Assembly (NCBI RefSeq): GCF_001949145.1
Contig: NW_019091424.1
Span: 1,338,104 to 1,402,103, forward strand
Direction: 5' to 3'
DNA: 64,000 nucleotides
Source: Acanthaster planci
Lineage: Eukaryota; Echinodermata; Asteroidea; Valvatida; Acanthasteridae
This document shows positions 34,036 to 47,247 of the stretch, one piece after another. A model generated the notes under the pieces. It worked only from the letters and a program-made list of their open reading frames with translations, was not told the origin of the DNA and ran no database searches. The position numbers and the translations under genes were made by a program. Within the stretch, counting starts at the first letter, position 1. The number at the start of each line of letters is the position of its first letter.

Positions 34036-37000
34036 ATGGTTCAGATAGGAACACTGTCTCCAGAAAGCCAGAAAGAGCAAGAATCCAAGAAGCCTGTGCC
34101 ACAGGATGTCGTGGTTGTCACAGTTCCGGTAGGTTTTCTTTTGGCTTTGCCATTGGTCTCATATTTTTGTTGTCTTCTGATCTTGGTGATAAATCACCAT
34201 TGGTTTGGTGAAGATGTTGTCAATTCACTGATCGTAATGTAGACTTAGATTGCAGACGTGCAGTCCTGTTTGTCCCCTCGAGGATGGATTGGCAATCGTC
34301 TCGATTTGACGACCTACTGAGTTCCATTGCATCATTATTTGGTTGTTTGGCCTAATGTTTAGATATTGTTATATCATTTTGGCCAATTGCCGTCGAGGCT
34401 ACTTTTCAAAATTTATTTTGGTCCGTGATCACATCTTTTCAGTATGATAACATTGTGTCAACTACACGTTATTCAGATCTCGGCATCTGCTTCATGTAAA
34501 CATGAATACCCGTGTGAACTGCGACATGTAGATCACATTTTTTTGAGTAAATGGAGGCACGTCGTGGTTAATTCCCTAGGCTTTGCTGGAACTACAAATT
34601 TCTGTGGGAAATGCAAATGTAATGAACTTGCATTTCTTATGCATGCATATTATTCGCATTATTACATATTTGAAGAGTTTGCGCGCATAATCAGATAGAA
34701 GCCATAATAATTTTGTTCAGAACTGTAAGAAACGCCTTAATTTGAATGAATTTCCTCTGCACGGTCAAAATGTTTTTGAATGGAAAAGATTAAAAGATTT
34801 CTCAAGGCCACAATAATTAAATGGCCTGGCCATATTTTGTGCCGAAGTAGGCCTATAGGCCTCACGTGCTGTGCGTTCATTTATTGAGCTGCTTTCTAAA
34901 TATGGATCTGTCTTTATAACTGACCTTTACATTTAAATCGCAAAAAAGTTGATTGAAATATCAACAGCATACAAGACTCTAGTGTCGCTCAATGCCAACC
35001 TTTCGTTTTTCAAGAGACCAGCAAAAATTTCAACAGGTTCGTGTTCATTACATCGAGCACTTGTTTTGATCGGCCTTGTCTACGTGCGTACAGAAATCCC
35101 TACGGTCATGTGTCATACTTCCGCTAAGTAGTTGTCACGCGGTAAGCAACTATTAAAGGGAAAGTAGGGGTCAAAACCCTTGACTTTTATTAAACAACAC
35201 TGCTCGGAATACGTCTGTTTGGAGATAAATATTTACCTTTTCAGGCAGTTGGTTGATTAACTAACGTCGTTAGAAAGATGGTTTCATTGACGGTGTTCTG
35301 GTAAACCTATAACCGCAGGGAGGTAATCATTTTCCCTGAAGCTATCTTATTCGATGTAATCTGTTGAATGAGTGCATGGCCCACTTTCATTGTTTTTGAA
35401 AAAAAAAATGGTTTAAAACATTTAGATATTATTACATGCAAGAGTCCATCGACGCAAATTACCTTAATTTGTAATGAACTTATATATTTCGTTGCTTTTA
35501 TTTTATTGTCAGGTTTCAAAGAGAAAAACGTTAAACTAGCCTTGCATTCGATTCAGTCTATCTGGCTGATGACGTTTGAATATGCGAATTGTTCACACTT
35601 CAGCTATGTTCACTTACATTTTGCCCACATTGTCATAATGGGAAAAATGTGTTCTGCATTGCTTCCCCGCTATGTGAAGTGACACAATATGTCTACCGAG
35701 ATCTTGTTACCTGAGCGATGTCACTTAACATTGAAATAAAGACGACCAGGCTATACTGATCGAAACGTCGATTCTAAACTGCCAGCTCTCATCAGAACTA
35801 CATTTCGATGATTTCGCAACAGCACAGATAATTCACACACGGTGTCACCGCGAGCCTCATACCAGTTAGGCCTGACATCTCAGCTTGTAAGCTTCAAAAC
35901 TTTACTTCTATAAATTGCTCTGACCGATAATGACATCGTGTTCGTTACTGTGCCAACAGACAGCGCCCCCCGCGGCGAGGAGCCAGTCTGGTTGCTTCAC
36001 CAAGCGAGTCACCTTGTGCGTTGCTGTGACCAGCATACTGGTAGCCCTGGCCTTGGGTGGTGCCGCACTCGGCTTGTACCTGCATCACAGGTATTATCGT
36101 CAGTGCATCGACTGGTGTGGAGAGGTGGGTAGTTATAAAGGCAGCTGTGTATAGTGCTGCCATGTTTGTTTCGTTCCCTGTAGACACACACGCAATGGTA
36201 ATACAACTTCATGTATTGTTAAAAGGGAGCAGACTACTTTTCCGTCCAGCCTCAGTTTGGTTACATTGCTTTGAATGGTAGAAAAGCAAGATGGCTGCCC
36301 GCATGATTGAGGTTTATTCAGTTTTTAATTGGCTTCTTCACACACGTACACGCGCACGCAGCTTGCGATTAACAAGCCATTGAACGAACACTCAAGTTGC
36401 ACGTTAACTTCTGGTTCCGTGGTTTCACTATAAAGATAATGGAGATCAATGAGCTCTATGTGAGGTGGGCGTGGTTCAAACTGAAGTGAAGCCTAACTTA
36501 CGAACCAGATAGACCTATCAGAAGATCACTGCCTTGGCAACAGGCACGTGCGTTCTCAGACGAGCGCGCGCATGTTGGCAGGTTACAATACCTTATTGGT
36601 CGAAGAGGCATTGCACGCTTGCGTACAATTCCAAGTAGCGGCTCCTAATTCTAGTGGCCTGATTTGGGATTTTCCATATTCCTGAAGCCCTGCTGTTGAT
36701 AAGTTGGCATATTTTTTTGTGTAGGACATGGGTCCACCTATGCCCTTTGGCAATGATGCCATAGAGATCTGGTCGTCGTCATCTGACCCGATACTCGACT
36801 ATGGCGACCATCGTGGCGACCACCGTGGCGACCGTCCTGGAGATCATCGTGACGGCAGACATGGTGGCCGTCATGGCGGCCGAGATGGTGACCATCCTGA
36901 TGGTGACCGTCATGGCCCTGGCGACCATCGTGGTGGTGACCGTGATGGCGACCATCGTGACGGCGACCGTGATGGCGGCCATCGTGACGGCGACCGTGAT

Positions 37001-37280
37001 GGCGACCATCGCGATGGCGACCACCATGGTAGGCCTAAATAAACATGTACAGCGTTTATCATTAACATAAAAAAAACATTTGGTCTATCGCTGTTACTAG
37101 TACTGGGCTAATTTCCAACATCATTAAATACTCACCAAAATCATAGCATTTTACAATCTATGGCAAAATCAAAATGATTCTAGTCAATTTCAGTTGGTAA
37201 CCTTTTCTCTTTAAATTGTTGCAGGTGAAGGTGGGCCTGACGCACCACGTGACCCTCCACGCCCGGTTCACCGTCGCTAA
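34036..37280 (+). CDS. Array gene B: single-pass membrane protein with Gly-Asp-His-Arg tail
   Basis: The exons are 34036-34128, 35960-36124, 36725-37028 and 37225-37280, giving 205 residues. Exon 1 reads MVQIGTLSPESQKEQ through VVTVP. Exon 2 has CFTKR, a helix at ~48-72 with LGGAALGLY, then a Cys-containing RQCIDWCGE. Exon 3 begins DMGPPMPFGND and becomes a GDHRDGDRDGGHRDG array in alternating His/Asp/Arg/Gly. The short exon 4 ends DPPRPVHRR. The 0-0-1 intron phases match gene A. The DNA of the tail is an imperfect GGCGACC(A/G)T minisatellite, so length polymorphism is likely. The tail is nearly charge-balanced, unlike the acidic tail of A. AATAAA lies at 37333-37338. A donor after CATCACAG (36090) is an alternative but less consistent with the other members. 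Confidence 0.8.
36393..36520. repeat. Dispersed repeat in gene B intron
   Basis: Shared with 55151-55300, in order: AAGTTGC(A/G)CGTTAACTTC, ATCAATG, GGGCGTGGTT and CTTACGAACC. The 55-kb copy has terminal inverted repeats; this one looks truncated on the left. Confidence 0.55.
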
Positions 37281-38983
37281 ACTGGAAAGGAGAACTACCC
37301 CATTTTCTCCCGACTCCTTTTGTTTTAAAGCCAATAAATCTTATAACAGCTTTCTGTTCGTGTTTGCTGTGAACACAGAACTTGGAAGTTCGTCATTCTT
37401 TAAATTTATCGCAACACCTGTGTTCTTTCGTATTTCCATTAGGCACAGTTGATTTTCTGCTAAAGAAAAGAACGATAATTTTTGTGTGGCGTTTTTGTTA
37501 AACACGAACCATGTTTGACTTTCTGCAGTAAGTTGATGGATCTCTTTCCTGACTGTTTCAATAGGGGAATTGCACTTGGTTTTTTCTACGGTTCCTCGTT
37601 ATTTTAAAGAAAACGTTGTTTACCAGCTTTAAGTGGCCTATGGTGAACAAAATGGCGAGAGCTTTGCTACTTTTTTAGACGGAACTTTATGCGTGGCCAG
37701 CTGAGTGCCTGTCGGTCAGTTGATGTGATTGTGCTGTACGTGGCGAATGGATGTGCCCCTGTGCCGAGTCTGGCCCGTGATAAGTTTGTTTTTCAGTGAA
37801 AGACGCATGTACACTGATGCATGTCAAACTGTCTAAAATCGCCCACCATTTTCACAGGAATGCTGGCTTGATTTGGCACGCGGAGACATTTCGCGCTTGG
37901 AAAGAGCAGGTAATTTGCTCTGTGACCAATGAAAACCACTGACACTGAACCAAAGGCTTGTTTATCAGTGACATGATAGCTGATTGGATCTTAAAGTCTT
38001 GCGCAATCGATCTGATTGGAAAACCACTTCTGGCTTTATTTGGAAGCCAGAATTAGGTGATTGCTATAACCAAAGCAAGTTTTACCACGGCCGAGAAAAA
38101 AATGAAGCTTGGATTTCTGACTTGAAACGCCGATCTCAACATTTAGGGTTTGTATAGGACTGGACCTTTCTAAGAACAGGGTTGGACTGACACTGCTGTT
38201 ATATTTTCTAGAAAATGTAAATAAAAAAGGTAGCAGAAATATGTTATATTCAAAAGTTGTATTTTGATCTTATTGAAATGGTCAAAACCCTAATGTGGTG
38301 TGTGTAAATAAAGGTCGCATAAAACCTTGTTACCACGTCAGCTTCTACGGTTGTAATTCATCGTAGTTTGTGTTATTCAAAGAAATCACACACTTCTTAA
38401 TGCCGGTTTGAAAACTTGTGAAGGCAAATCGTCCTGGTCGGCAAAATCTCGGCTGAGGTGAAGAAGGAAATGCCAGCATCGGGACCAGCGGGGGAGTGGT
38501 GTGACTCTCTGTCTCCGTTCCGGAGATGGATGTCACTGTTTAAAACGAACTGAAAAAGTCAGCACTTCAGTTTGGAGTTTTATTGTTTACGAAGAAACAC
38601 AATCGCTTCTCTCCTCCCCGGGCCGGACTTACAACCCGGATGCGCCACAGGTAGTCGGCTGACCCCGCTCGCGAACTTTATTCCAGCGCGTTGGAAATCG
38701 CCCCGTTTGAAGGTAATTTGATGCTGTAGTTGGATCAATGTTCTGTCGAATACCAATCTGGCCACGGACCATAAGTAAGAGACCACGCATAGGCCGTAAC
38801 CAGACTGTACGATCAAAACTCACAACGAATGATTTCAGTAGCCACCCACTGCCACATAAAACATTCACAGCAGCTGTTCTTGGTCGAACGTATTTTCGAC
38901 AACTGGTCTGATACTCGCCGCCGAAAGAAGTAGTTCGTTATTGATTTGGATTTTGGAAAAGAAGGAGTCGAGGTTTTTCGAAG
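37281..38983. other. Intergenic region B-C
   Basis: No gene or clear repeat is visible. Poly(A)-type signals occur at 37333 (gene B) and near 38307. No convincing TATA box precedes gene C. Confidence 0.45.
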
Positions 38984-41754
38984 ATGGTGCAGCTGGGCGT
39001 GAATCTTGACGGCCAGAAGGGGGATCCGGTTAAGAAGCCACCGGAGAGCTGTCAGGTGCCTATCCCGGTAAGTTTGTCCAGTTAGAGTTGAGAAGCTTGT
39101 ACCTCATAAACAAAGCTGCTCAACGCTTAAAGTCAACGATGTGATCGCCACCCTGACAGTTTTGTCTACGTATAGCACCTTGCCGCCAAATATTAAATAC
39201 TGTGCTGTTTGCAGGACTTAAAGAGACCACATCTTAAGTACACGTATTCTCCTCTGATACCTAAGGGCCAGATTGGGCCGGAAAAATTTACGCACAGAGA
39301 TTTTGGAATTGTCTAAGATAGAAGCATTGCACCTCGGGTTTTTTGTCATTATTACTAAAATGCACCACAGTACTTCATTGGAAACAGGATGAAATGTCAT
39401 CATAACCGATCACAAAACCCTAGACAACTTGATTTTCTTAACTTCGCTCTGTTTAATTGGACTAACTCAATCAAGTTTCAGGTCTCAAACCTAAACTTTT
39501 TTCTATGGTAGTTGTCCACTCTTATTTACAAGTTTTACAATTTTTAGTCTGAACTGAGCTTATCACATGCTATAGTCTCATTTCCAAAAAGCAGAACAAT
39601 AACCATGCACTATGAACATAGTTAATCATTAGCTCATACCTTTACCATACGGCACGCAGTGGTACCAGATGCCATTGGGTTATCAGTCGCTGAATGATAA
39701 ACAGACCTTTATTTTGGTCACCAAACCTTTTGTATGGCCCGCCAAATTTGCAGATTAACAAATTGTAAATTGTGGAAAGCACAAACATAAATGAATTTTT
39801 CCTTCGGTCTGTAGACCAAGACGGATGACCTGGTCACTGTCAAGGCAAGCGGATCGTGCTGTAAGACAGTGACCATCTTATCGGTGATCGCTGTCCTGAT
39901 CCTACTGGCCGTCGGAGCCACACTCCTGGGCATCTTCATCAGTCGTAACCACGAATCCTGGAAGGATGGCCATAACGGGGATGACTCGGTGAGGACTCTT
40001 TGTCATGTTTGCGTTGTAGTCCAAGAATAAAAAGAAAAAAATAGCCAATAATGAGCAACAAACAAACCTTAAGACCTTATTCTCTAGAGTAGACGTGGCT
40101 CGAGCCTTGACTATAATATGGAAAATTTTCCCCCTTCATGGTTCGACTCCCATTTAAAAAAAATTTATTTCCGTTCTTTAATGTCCAAGTTATCGTGGAC
40201 TCCAGTGAAAGTGGCTTAAAGTTTTGACTGAAACCATTTTCCCCAGGACCCCGATAGTGGTCATTGGAACGACGGTGGGATGGTAGAACCCTCGAAGATG
40301 GAACCCACGAAAGTGGAACCCACGAAAGTGGAACCCACAAAGATGAGACCTACGAAAATGGAACCCACGCCGACGAAACATCACGGCGGTGGATCCCACG
40401 ATGGTCATTGGCATGGCAACTGCTCACATCACGGTGGTGGATCTCATGGCAATGGATCCCACAGTGGTGGATCTCACAGTGGTGGATCTCACAGTGGTGG
40501 ATCTCACAGTGGAGGATCTCACGGTGGAGGATCTCATGGCAATGGATCCCACAGTGGTGGATCTCACAGTGGTGGATCTCACAGTAGTGGATCTCATAGT
40601 GGTGGATCCCACGGTGGTGGATCCCACGGTGGTGGATCCCATGATGGTCACCACCACTGCGACTCTTCCCATGGCGGCGGATCCCACGGTGGGCACGGCG
40701 GTGGTGGTGGTCACGGCGGCCATGGTGGTGATCACGGCGGTCATGGTGGTGATCACGGCGGTCATGGTGGTGATCACGGCGGTCATGGTGGTGAAGAAGA
40801 TGACAGTGACCATTTCAATCCCGGTACGTGATTTGAATAACTCCCACGGTAATTGCAATAAGCCCCTTTGCGATCGAAATGCAAACCTTAACCGTTGCCA
40901 TTGAGTTAGGAAGATTAGTCATAATCTGTTTATTGTAACATTCGCAACGTTAACAGCATACGGAAAGTACTTGATGTCACAGTTGCATCCAAACTCATTC
41001 ATGCCTCTGACCTTTCTCGGCTTTAAATCATATTTGTTAAACAAACCCCAGCATGCTGTAAATGCAGCTCCCCAAGTCTTATCCAGATCTAACAAATTTG
41101 ACCACATCTCGCCGGTGCTGCATTATCTCCATTGGTTGCCTGTTCGGGAGCAGATTGAGTACAAAATTCATCTGTTAACGTGGAAAATCGTACATAGATT
41201 GGCGCCAGATTATTTATGTGACCTCATTATAACCCCCATGTACCACAACGTAACCCGCGCTCATCCCACAAGAACCTGCTTGTGATTCCAAGAGCACAGA
41301 CTGCTTAGGGAAGTCGGGCCTTTTCATCGGCAGCACCAGTGCGGTGGAACACCCTCCCAAATGATCTCAGAACACTGGACTCAATTGAAACATTTAAATC
41401 AAACTTGAAAACTTTTCTGTTTAAGCGTTCTTTTATTGGCACTTCATAAGTGTCATCATTGTTATTATTAACTCTAACCCATCACCATCATGCGACCATA
41501 TTATCAACTTCATGTGAATTAGCTATATGTAAATATTTCTCCTGGGACATGCAGCCTCGCTTTTTGTTATTTTTCAAATTATTCTGTTTTGTAGCTCCCC
41601 AAAAACCTTCCCCACAAGTCTACAAAAGTCCCCTTAAAATCACCAAAGAAATTCATTTTGCCCCCTTCCCGCTAGACACATTGTCTAATTTGTATTGTAT
41701 CAACATTAACTTTCAGGGGACGAGACTGATCACTTTCCCGATGATCACCCGTAG
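38984..41754 (+). CDS. Array gene C: single-pass membrane protein with long Gly-Ser-His tail
   Basis: The exons are 38984-39067, 39815-39988, 40247-40823 and 41717-41754, giving 290 residues. Exon 1 reads MVQLGVNLDGQKGDPVKK through CQVPIP. Exon 2 has SGSCCKT, a helix at ~47-70 with AVGATLLGIF, then SRNHESWKDGH. Exon 3 (192 residues) has a KMEPTKVEPTK-type Lys/Pro/Thr segment, then about a dozen GSHSG-like units (15-bp DNA unit, GGATCTCACAGTGGT), then GGHGGDH units (21-bp DNA unit) and an acidic EEDDSDHF. Exon 4 ends DETDHFPDDHP. It is the closest paralogue of gene D: exon 1 matches at 23 of 28 residues. The last intron contains a LINE fragment. AATAAA lies at 41862-41867. The His-rich tail is a candidate metal-binding or matrix-interacting display; this is inference. 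Confidence 0.82.
41015..41449 (+). mobile_element. 5'-truncated non-LTR retrotransposon (LINE) fragment
   Basis: Translation gives FDHISPVLHYLHWLPVREQI then KIHLLTWKIVHRLAPDYL, and after a stop, RAFSSAAPVRWNTLPNDLR with SIETFKSNLKTFLFKRSF. This is the familiar C-terminal end of CR1/L2-type reverse transcriptase ORF2. Stops interrupt it, so it is dead. It lies in the third intron of gene C, in the same orientation as the gene. Confidence 0.85.
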
Positions 41755-43708
41755 CGAGTGAACCAGCGCCCTCTCCACTAATCGGGGCAACCGAGTGCCA
41801 CGTTTTCCAATCAGCAGCCTCGGATATTGCGGCACTGTGTCCAACATTTCAACAGAATACAAATAAATCCATTCTTCGGAAATGCAGAAGAAGAAACGCT
41901 TGAAACAAGAAGAACAAGTGATTTTGCAGTCACCGGAGGAATTTTTAAACTACCTTGATAATCTATATGAGTTAAATAAGTGCGCAGCAAATTTTTACAC
42001 ATCGACAGACAATATCATCAATAAGTACAAAAGATTCACTCCAGATGTCGGCACTGTTGTCCAAGAAAACGATGCAAATAAGCCTTTCAGCATTGTACAA
42101 AATGTCTTCAATTATAGAGGCTCTTTCAACACAGAAAGCAGTCAGCTACCAACAATTCAGGCAGGACATCAGGGATTGAATTCTGAAACCGAGAGTGCAC
42201 ATTTAAAGATGGCGGAATCGTTAATGCCTTGAAGATATAGAAAGTAATTATTGATGCACCATCATAAGATAATGTTAATGTTAAAAGCAAGAGCCCAACT
42301 CTGTTAACGTCTGACAATCTTTGTCAAATGCCTAATATAAACTTCATTCTGGGTACCAATCACATACACATGTAAAGAGGTCGTGAGACGACAGGTGGCG
42401 TCTGAATTGCTTGTATTTTGATGGTTTATATTTATAAACTTTCGTCATATGATGTAGTCCTTGAATGGCAACAAAACCGCTCTGCACTTTTATTATGAGT
42501 TTGTGAGATTACCGTTTGGTGATGAGACATGTTTAACCGATGTGAAGCTTATTATGCAAAACTCGTGGGCTATTTTCTTCACCGCTTTGCTCCAATATTC
42601 TAATAAATCTGAGCTGTGAGTGGCAGTTGAACGCCGCTGCGTCATGTTTGTTAAATTAATTTTGTAACTTGTACCTCTCTTGACGGCCTTTTTTACCCTG
42701 ATGTGTGAACGTTTCTTATGAGTGACTTATGGATATATCTTCGCAGCACTTCAAAGAGTAAAATCTAAACACGGTGCTTATCCGCTCCGAGCGAAGCAAA
42801 AGTTTTTACAGTGTGTGGAATCTCTGCCGCTTATTCTTCCAGAGAACGAGGCGTCGAAAGCTTTATAAAAGTTCGTCCACCAGACGAAAAGTTGGGAGTC
42901 GTCGCAGCCGATGTTTGTGGGAAAACAGCAAACAGGGGTAACATTTGAGGGGCTTACAAAAAATTGAAACAATAGCCTTCGGTTTCCACGTTCGTTTTGT
43001 AGGCACGCTGATTGGTTTTTTTTACCCCCTGCACGGTGTCATAAGTCTGAAATATTGGAACCCAGACAAAACATGAACTTCACAAACTTTATTTATGAGA
43101 ACGAAAACACCAGCAAATTAAAACCAGGACACAACATCGGTTTCTGGTTGGGTTTATGTAAAAAATGCAAACCGTGTTTTGTATTTTTGAGGTGCTCGCC
43201 TTGTTTAGAAGTTTAGAAACACAAATACTCGATTTAATACAAACACACGCCATGTCATAAAGTATCGTTGACTTATACTGGTCCTACACTGCCCAGTACA
43301 GTAAATATTGACGGCGCGAAGCTGTCATGTCAGTGTTAATTTTACCATAATTTTGTTCAAACAATTCCAGCTAAATTTAAAACGTTCCACAAGCTTACAA
43401 AACGCGCCCACAGCACGAACAATGTATTATTCCGTCATATCGCTGCGAACATTTTGTTGCGTTGCAACCATTTAATTGAATGGCAAACAAAATCAAAGTC
43501 CAATTGTCTGGCAACTAACCGTCGTAGCTAACCGTCAATGCGTCCGGACGCCAGACTAAGGTCAGAACTGCCAAACGCAGCGAATTCAGTGAAGCCGGAT
43601 GCTGTGTCACAAAATCGCTTCAACTCGTTTGGAGCGAACGTTCATCCCGTCTCTCGTCGGCTTTGTGTTTTTTGGCAGAGTTGATTAATAAAAAACAAGT
43701 TACCGAAG
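41755..43708. other. Intergenic region C-D
   Basis: This region holds the gene C 3' end, the 116-residue open frame at 41882-42232, and about 1.4 kb with no recognisable feature up to the gene D start. Confidence 0.45.
41882..42232 (+). CDS. Unassigned 116-residue protein-like open frame
   Basis: This single open frame starts MQKKKRLKQEEQVILQSPEE, continues FLNYLDNLYELNKC and INKYKRFTPDVGTVVQEND, and ends HLKMAESLMP. Its composition is soluble, charged and low in repeats, like a real small alpha-helical protein and unlike the surrounding non-coding translations. An in-frame stop lies 18 bases upstream of the ATG. A CCAAT motif lies ~70 bases upstream. It starts 127 bases after the stop codon of gene C, so it is either a small independent gene, part of the gene C 3' transcript, or a retroposed fragment. 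I do not recognise the family. No transmembrane segment or signal peptide is present. Confidence 0.45.
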   Translation: MQKKKRLKQEEQVILQSPEEFLNYLDNLYELNKCAANFYTSTDNIINKYKRFTPDVGTVVQENDANKPFSIVQNVFNYRGSFNTESSQLPTIQAGHQGLNSETESAHLKMAESLMP

Positions 43709-46700
43709 ATGGTGCAACTTGGCGTGAGTGCAGAGGGCCAGAAGCCAGATCCGGTGAAGAAGCCGCCGGAGAGCTGTGAGGTTCCCATCCCGGTAAGAAA
43801 AGTGTGGACAGCGCCTCGATCGCGGACTCCGAGTTCGGGACTGCTGAATGTTTGTTGACGTTTTTAGCTGGTCTATGCATTCGTTCCTTCTGTCATCCCC
43901 ACGATCCGTGATCATGTCGTCGTTTTATAGCAGCGTCAAAGTTGTCATCGCTGTGTCCATTGTCACTATCAGACATCACCAGCGCCAGTTTATCGACCAT
44001 TACTACCTAGTTTGCTGCCTAAGTTTTGGGGGCACAAACCCAATTGCATGGCGTTGTTTTCAGGGCAATCCACACCGCATGGTTTGGATCTATATTTACG
44101 TGTAGGCCTACATGTCCTTCTCGAGGAATTGTAGAAATAAATTTAAGAGAAATCATTTAATGAAACGCAGGCTTCAATCCTCTAACGGGTATATTTTGGG
44201 AAAACCCAGGACATAAATATGGCCTTGGAGCTTTGACGTTGGTGTGATTATTGTCCATTTTGAGTTTTTTTCTTTGGTGTGCTAGGAGTCAGCATAACAA
44301 ATACGAACCACAAACTCTTTTACGAAGCTGGACAAAATTTCAGATATTCGAGCTTTGTTTTAAAAAATGTTGTTAGGCTTTCCACCCGCCTTAGGCCATC
44401 ATTTTTAAGTAAAATTTAATTTCTCCCACCCCCCGATTTATGCAAACATAGTGTCTGTACCATTTCGGTGGTTTGTAAACGTAGATTGACAAGTGCTGCC
44501 TCGGCTCAGTATACAAAACTCGATCGATCACAATGCATGTACATGCAGTTGATCACTCATGCGTAGCTCACAATGTGTTGAACTCTATGCAAATTTTTGT
44601 TATGGGCGGCGCGGCGCAGAGTGGTACCAACCAGATGACATGTTTTATTGACGAGGTCATTTGAGACATCACAAAAGAGCAATTGAGGGAGGCAAATAAT
44701 ACGTGTGGCCTTCACGGATGCACTGAAAATGAGCTGTTCTTGCAAGTCACTATTGCGCATGACGTCAGTTTGTAATAGGGCAGTATTGAAATCGTTTGTA
44801 AAAAATCTATTTTTGGAATATAGTAGACTCTATTAGCCGCATGCTTGGTTTTATTCGAAGCTTCAGCTGATTCGTGACAATTTCCTCCAAGATATTTTTG
44901 GAGTTTGGTTTGAATGAAAACTGAAAGACGAATCCTATAGTGTCTATTCTCGCTTTATGATCGAGGGCAAGGCCACTCGAACGTCCGCTACATAAAATAA
45001 TTTAACGATTTTCTCACTTTTAGAACAAGATTAAGACAAACTCGGTGACCATGGGCTGCATAATCCACTGCATGTTTCCCCTGTTTGATATTTTTTTTAA
45101 AAAGACTTCAAAAATTCCACTGTTGCCTTAGGAAAATCATCACCCTGCAACCTGTAACTTAGCTTTGTAATTGAAATTATTTCAAACAACAATTATTTTG
45201 TTGATCGCTCAAGCACTTGAGCAAAACCGCGCAGACGCGAACCGCTTTGCACCAGTACAACGCTATTCTCACAGGGTCGTGTCGATTCGTTTTAGTACCA
45301 GTTTAATTATTCGGTTACCTGATTAGTGTTTTTTGCACGACGTTCCCGGATGGAGTCAGATTTAGAAAAGGAAATCATCTCAGGTACCAAAAGCACAATC
45401 GGTTACCGTACAGGACGTCATGTTTCCAAGGGACAGTTTGAGAGAACTCATAGTTATTTTGTCAGCAACATTTGTAAACTCGCGCTCTTCTTCCAAGAAA
45501 CAAAATTCATCCGACCACAATCGAAATTGGCCCTCATCAGCAGTTTTCAGAAACAGCTACGCAACCACGATGCAATTCCCCCAAGTTAAATCAGTGTGAG
45601 CCTCTCTGAAGTCCTCCTTTAGTAATCTCCTTGGTGAAGAATTCCGCAGGAATATGTACAGCGCACCAAACCACTTTTCCAACCACTCAAAGAAGGCCCA
45701 ATCATGGCACCCGAAACACCACGGTTCGTTTGAGATGCATACATCGTGCGCCATGTATTGCTGTGGTCTACATAGGTCTATTTATTTAAACATGCAAACT
45801 TCCACTGAATTATTTTTTTTAATTCCCCTGTTTCTTCGTCTGGCAGCCCAAGACTCAGCCTCCAGTGGCTGTCCGCAAGGGTCGCTGCTCTAAGAAGGTG
45901 GTCTGCGTGTCTGTGATCACCGTCCTTATCCTGCTTGCTGTCGGCGCCACTCTCCTGGGCGTCTTCCTCAGCCGCCACCACAAATCCTGGAAGGACTGCT
46001 TCGGTTGGGGAGACTGGGTGAGCGCACACGGTAGCCCTGCTTAATTGCGTGTTAACCCGAGTCCTACGGACTCTCTGGTCGGTGTGCTAATGAGCACGTC
46101 CTTTTCTCCGTCCTCCATAATAGGCCTATTAGACCATGTCTTTACGCTCTGTAAGATGGAATACGATTCATCGTGATAAAAGATGTGATGAAATCAAGAA
46201 TTTCCACATCTACTGAATGCGAAGCCAATTTGACTTGGCATCCTTTGATAAATGGGCATTCGGCAGATCACTTATTCCGAAGTTGAAGTTGTCAAAACAG
46301 ATCAAAATGGGGGCATGCACCGTTCGGACGCAGAATTCCCTTACTGCAATATTGCCGGTGGAAATTTTTCGGCGCCTGTCAAACAATAAACCACCCTCAG
46401 CTCAAGCTCAGAATGAAGCGCGTCCAAGGTCATTCGGGAGCGGCAGTACGCGCACGCGAGGTCTGCCCTATCAGCGCGACGTTGCGCCGACTCGCACGCG
46501 TGCTTTGTTCTCGAATGACCTTTGCCTTTTGGAAGTATGGACATATGCTGGCTGTAGTCCCCTACTTGCGAGCGCCAAGAAGTCGACCATAAAACATATT
46601 GTTCACTGAAACCAATCCTTTCTGCCCCAGGATAACGGTGACGGATCTCACGGCGACTGGTCCCACGGTGGTGGATCCCACGGACATGGTGGTGGTCATC

Positions 46701-47247
46701 ATGGCGGTCATGGTGGACACGGTGACGGCGATGGTCCCGGTGGTCATGGCGGTGAAGACGACGACGGTGGACGTGGGTACCCAGGTGGGCGCCTATTTAT
46801 TCAGGGTTTCATTGGAAGCAATGAAATGACGTTTCGTAAAGAAACTATCACCTATCTGGTGAATAATCCATTTATCTCAGTGTTTAAAGCCGGATTTTGA
46901 AAAGTTCTGAGAGGGAGACTTGCGACGCACGCCAACCATAAAATGTCGTACTTAAGTACGTGTATTTGAGAATAGTACCTCGTGTGTACGCTTTATGGTA
47001 ATCAGCCGGGCCAAAGGTCACACTGCCGTTCACTCGATGTACCAATGATGCAGCGCTAGTTTCTATGGTGGATTTATACACTTATAGTGCCATGTTTCAT
47101 GTACATCTCGTCTCAAGTAAAAGCAGTATACGCAAAACTTTAAATCCACATTTTAGATATTTGAGCAGTAATTTGCATTTTTTTTTTTGCATTTATCTTA
47201 AATTTTCAGGGAACGAGGGTGACCACTTTCCGGACGGGCGTCCGTAA
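43709..47247 (+). CDS. Array gene D: single-pass membrane protein with short Gly-His tail
   Basis: The exons are 43709-43792, 45847-46017, 46631-46784 and 47210-47247, giving 148 residues, the shortest complete member. Exon 1 reads MVQLGVSAEGQKPDPVKK through CEVPIP. Exon 2 has RKGRCSKK, a helix at ~46-69 with AVGATLLGVF and then SRHHKSWKDCF. Exon 3 encodes GDGSHGDWSHGGGSHGHGGG-type Gly/His sequence ending in an acidic GGEDDDGG. Exon 4 ends NEGDHFPDGRP, clearly homologous to the last exon of gene C. Intron phases are again 0, 0, 1. A strong N-terminal positive charge supports an N-inside, tail-outside topology. AATAAA lies at 47409-47414. Loss or gain of tail repeats explains most of the length difference from gene C. 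Confidence 0.82.

Noticed and set aside
36779-37070. Val/Met/Thr/Ala-rich frames over the gene B tail exon
   Set aside because: These are out-of-frame readings of the GACCATCGTGATGGC repeat. The Gly/Asp/His/Arg frame fits the splice phases.
40264-40904. Alternative Thr/Val/Met-rich and Trp/Ser-rich frames over the gene C tail exon
   Set aside because: They are shadows of the GSH repeat. Only the Gly-Ser-His frame joins exons 2 and 4 in phase and matches gene D.
46429-46522. Weak inverted repeat (AAGGTCATTCG ... CGAATGACCTT) in gene D intron
   Set aside because: Only the outer ~12 bases pair well; too little to call an element.
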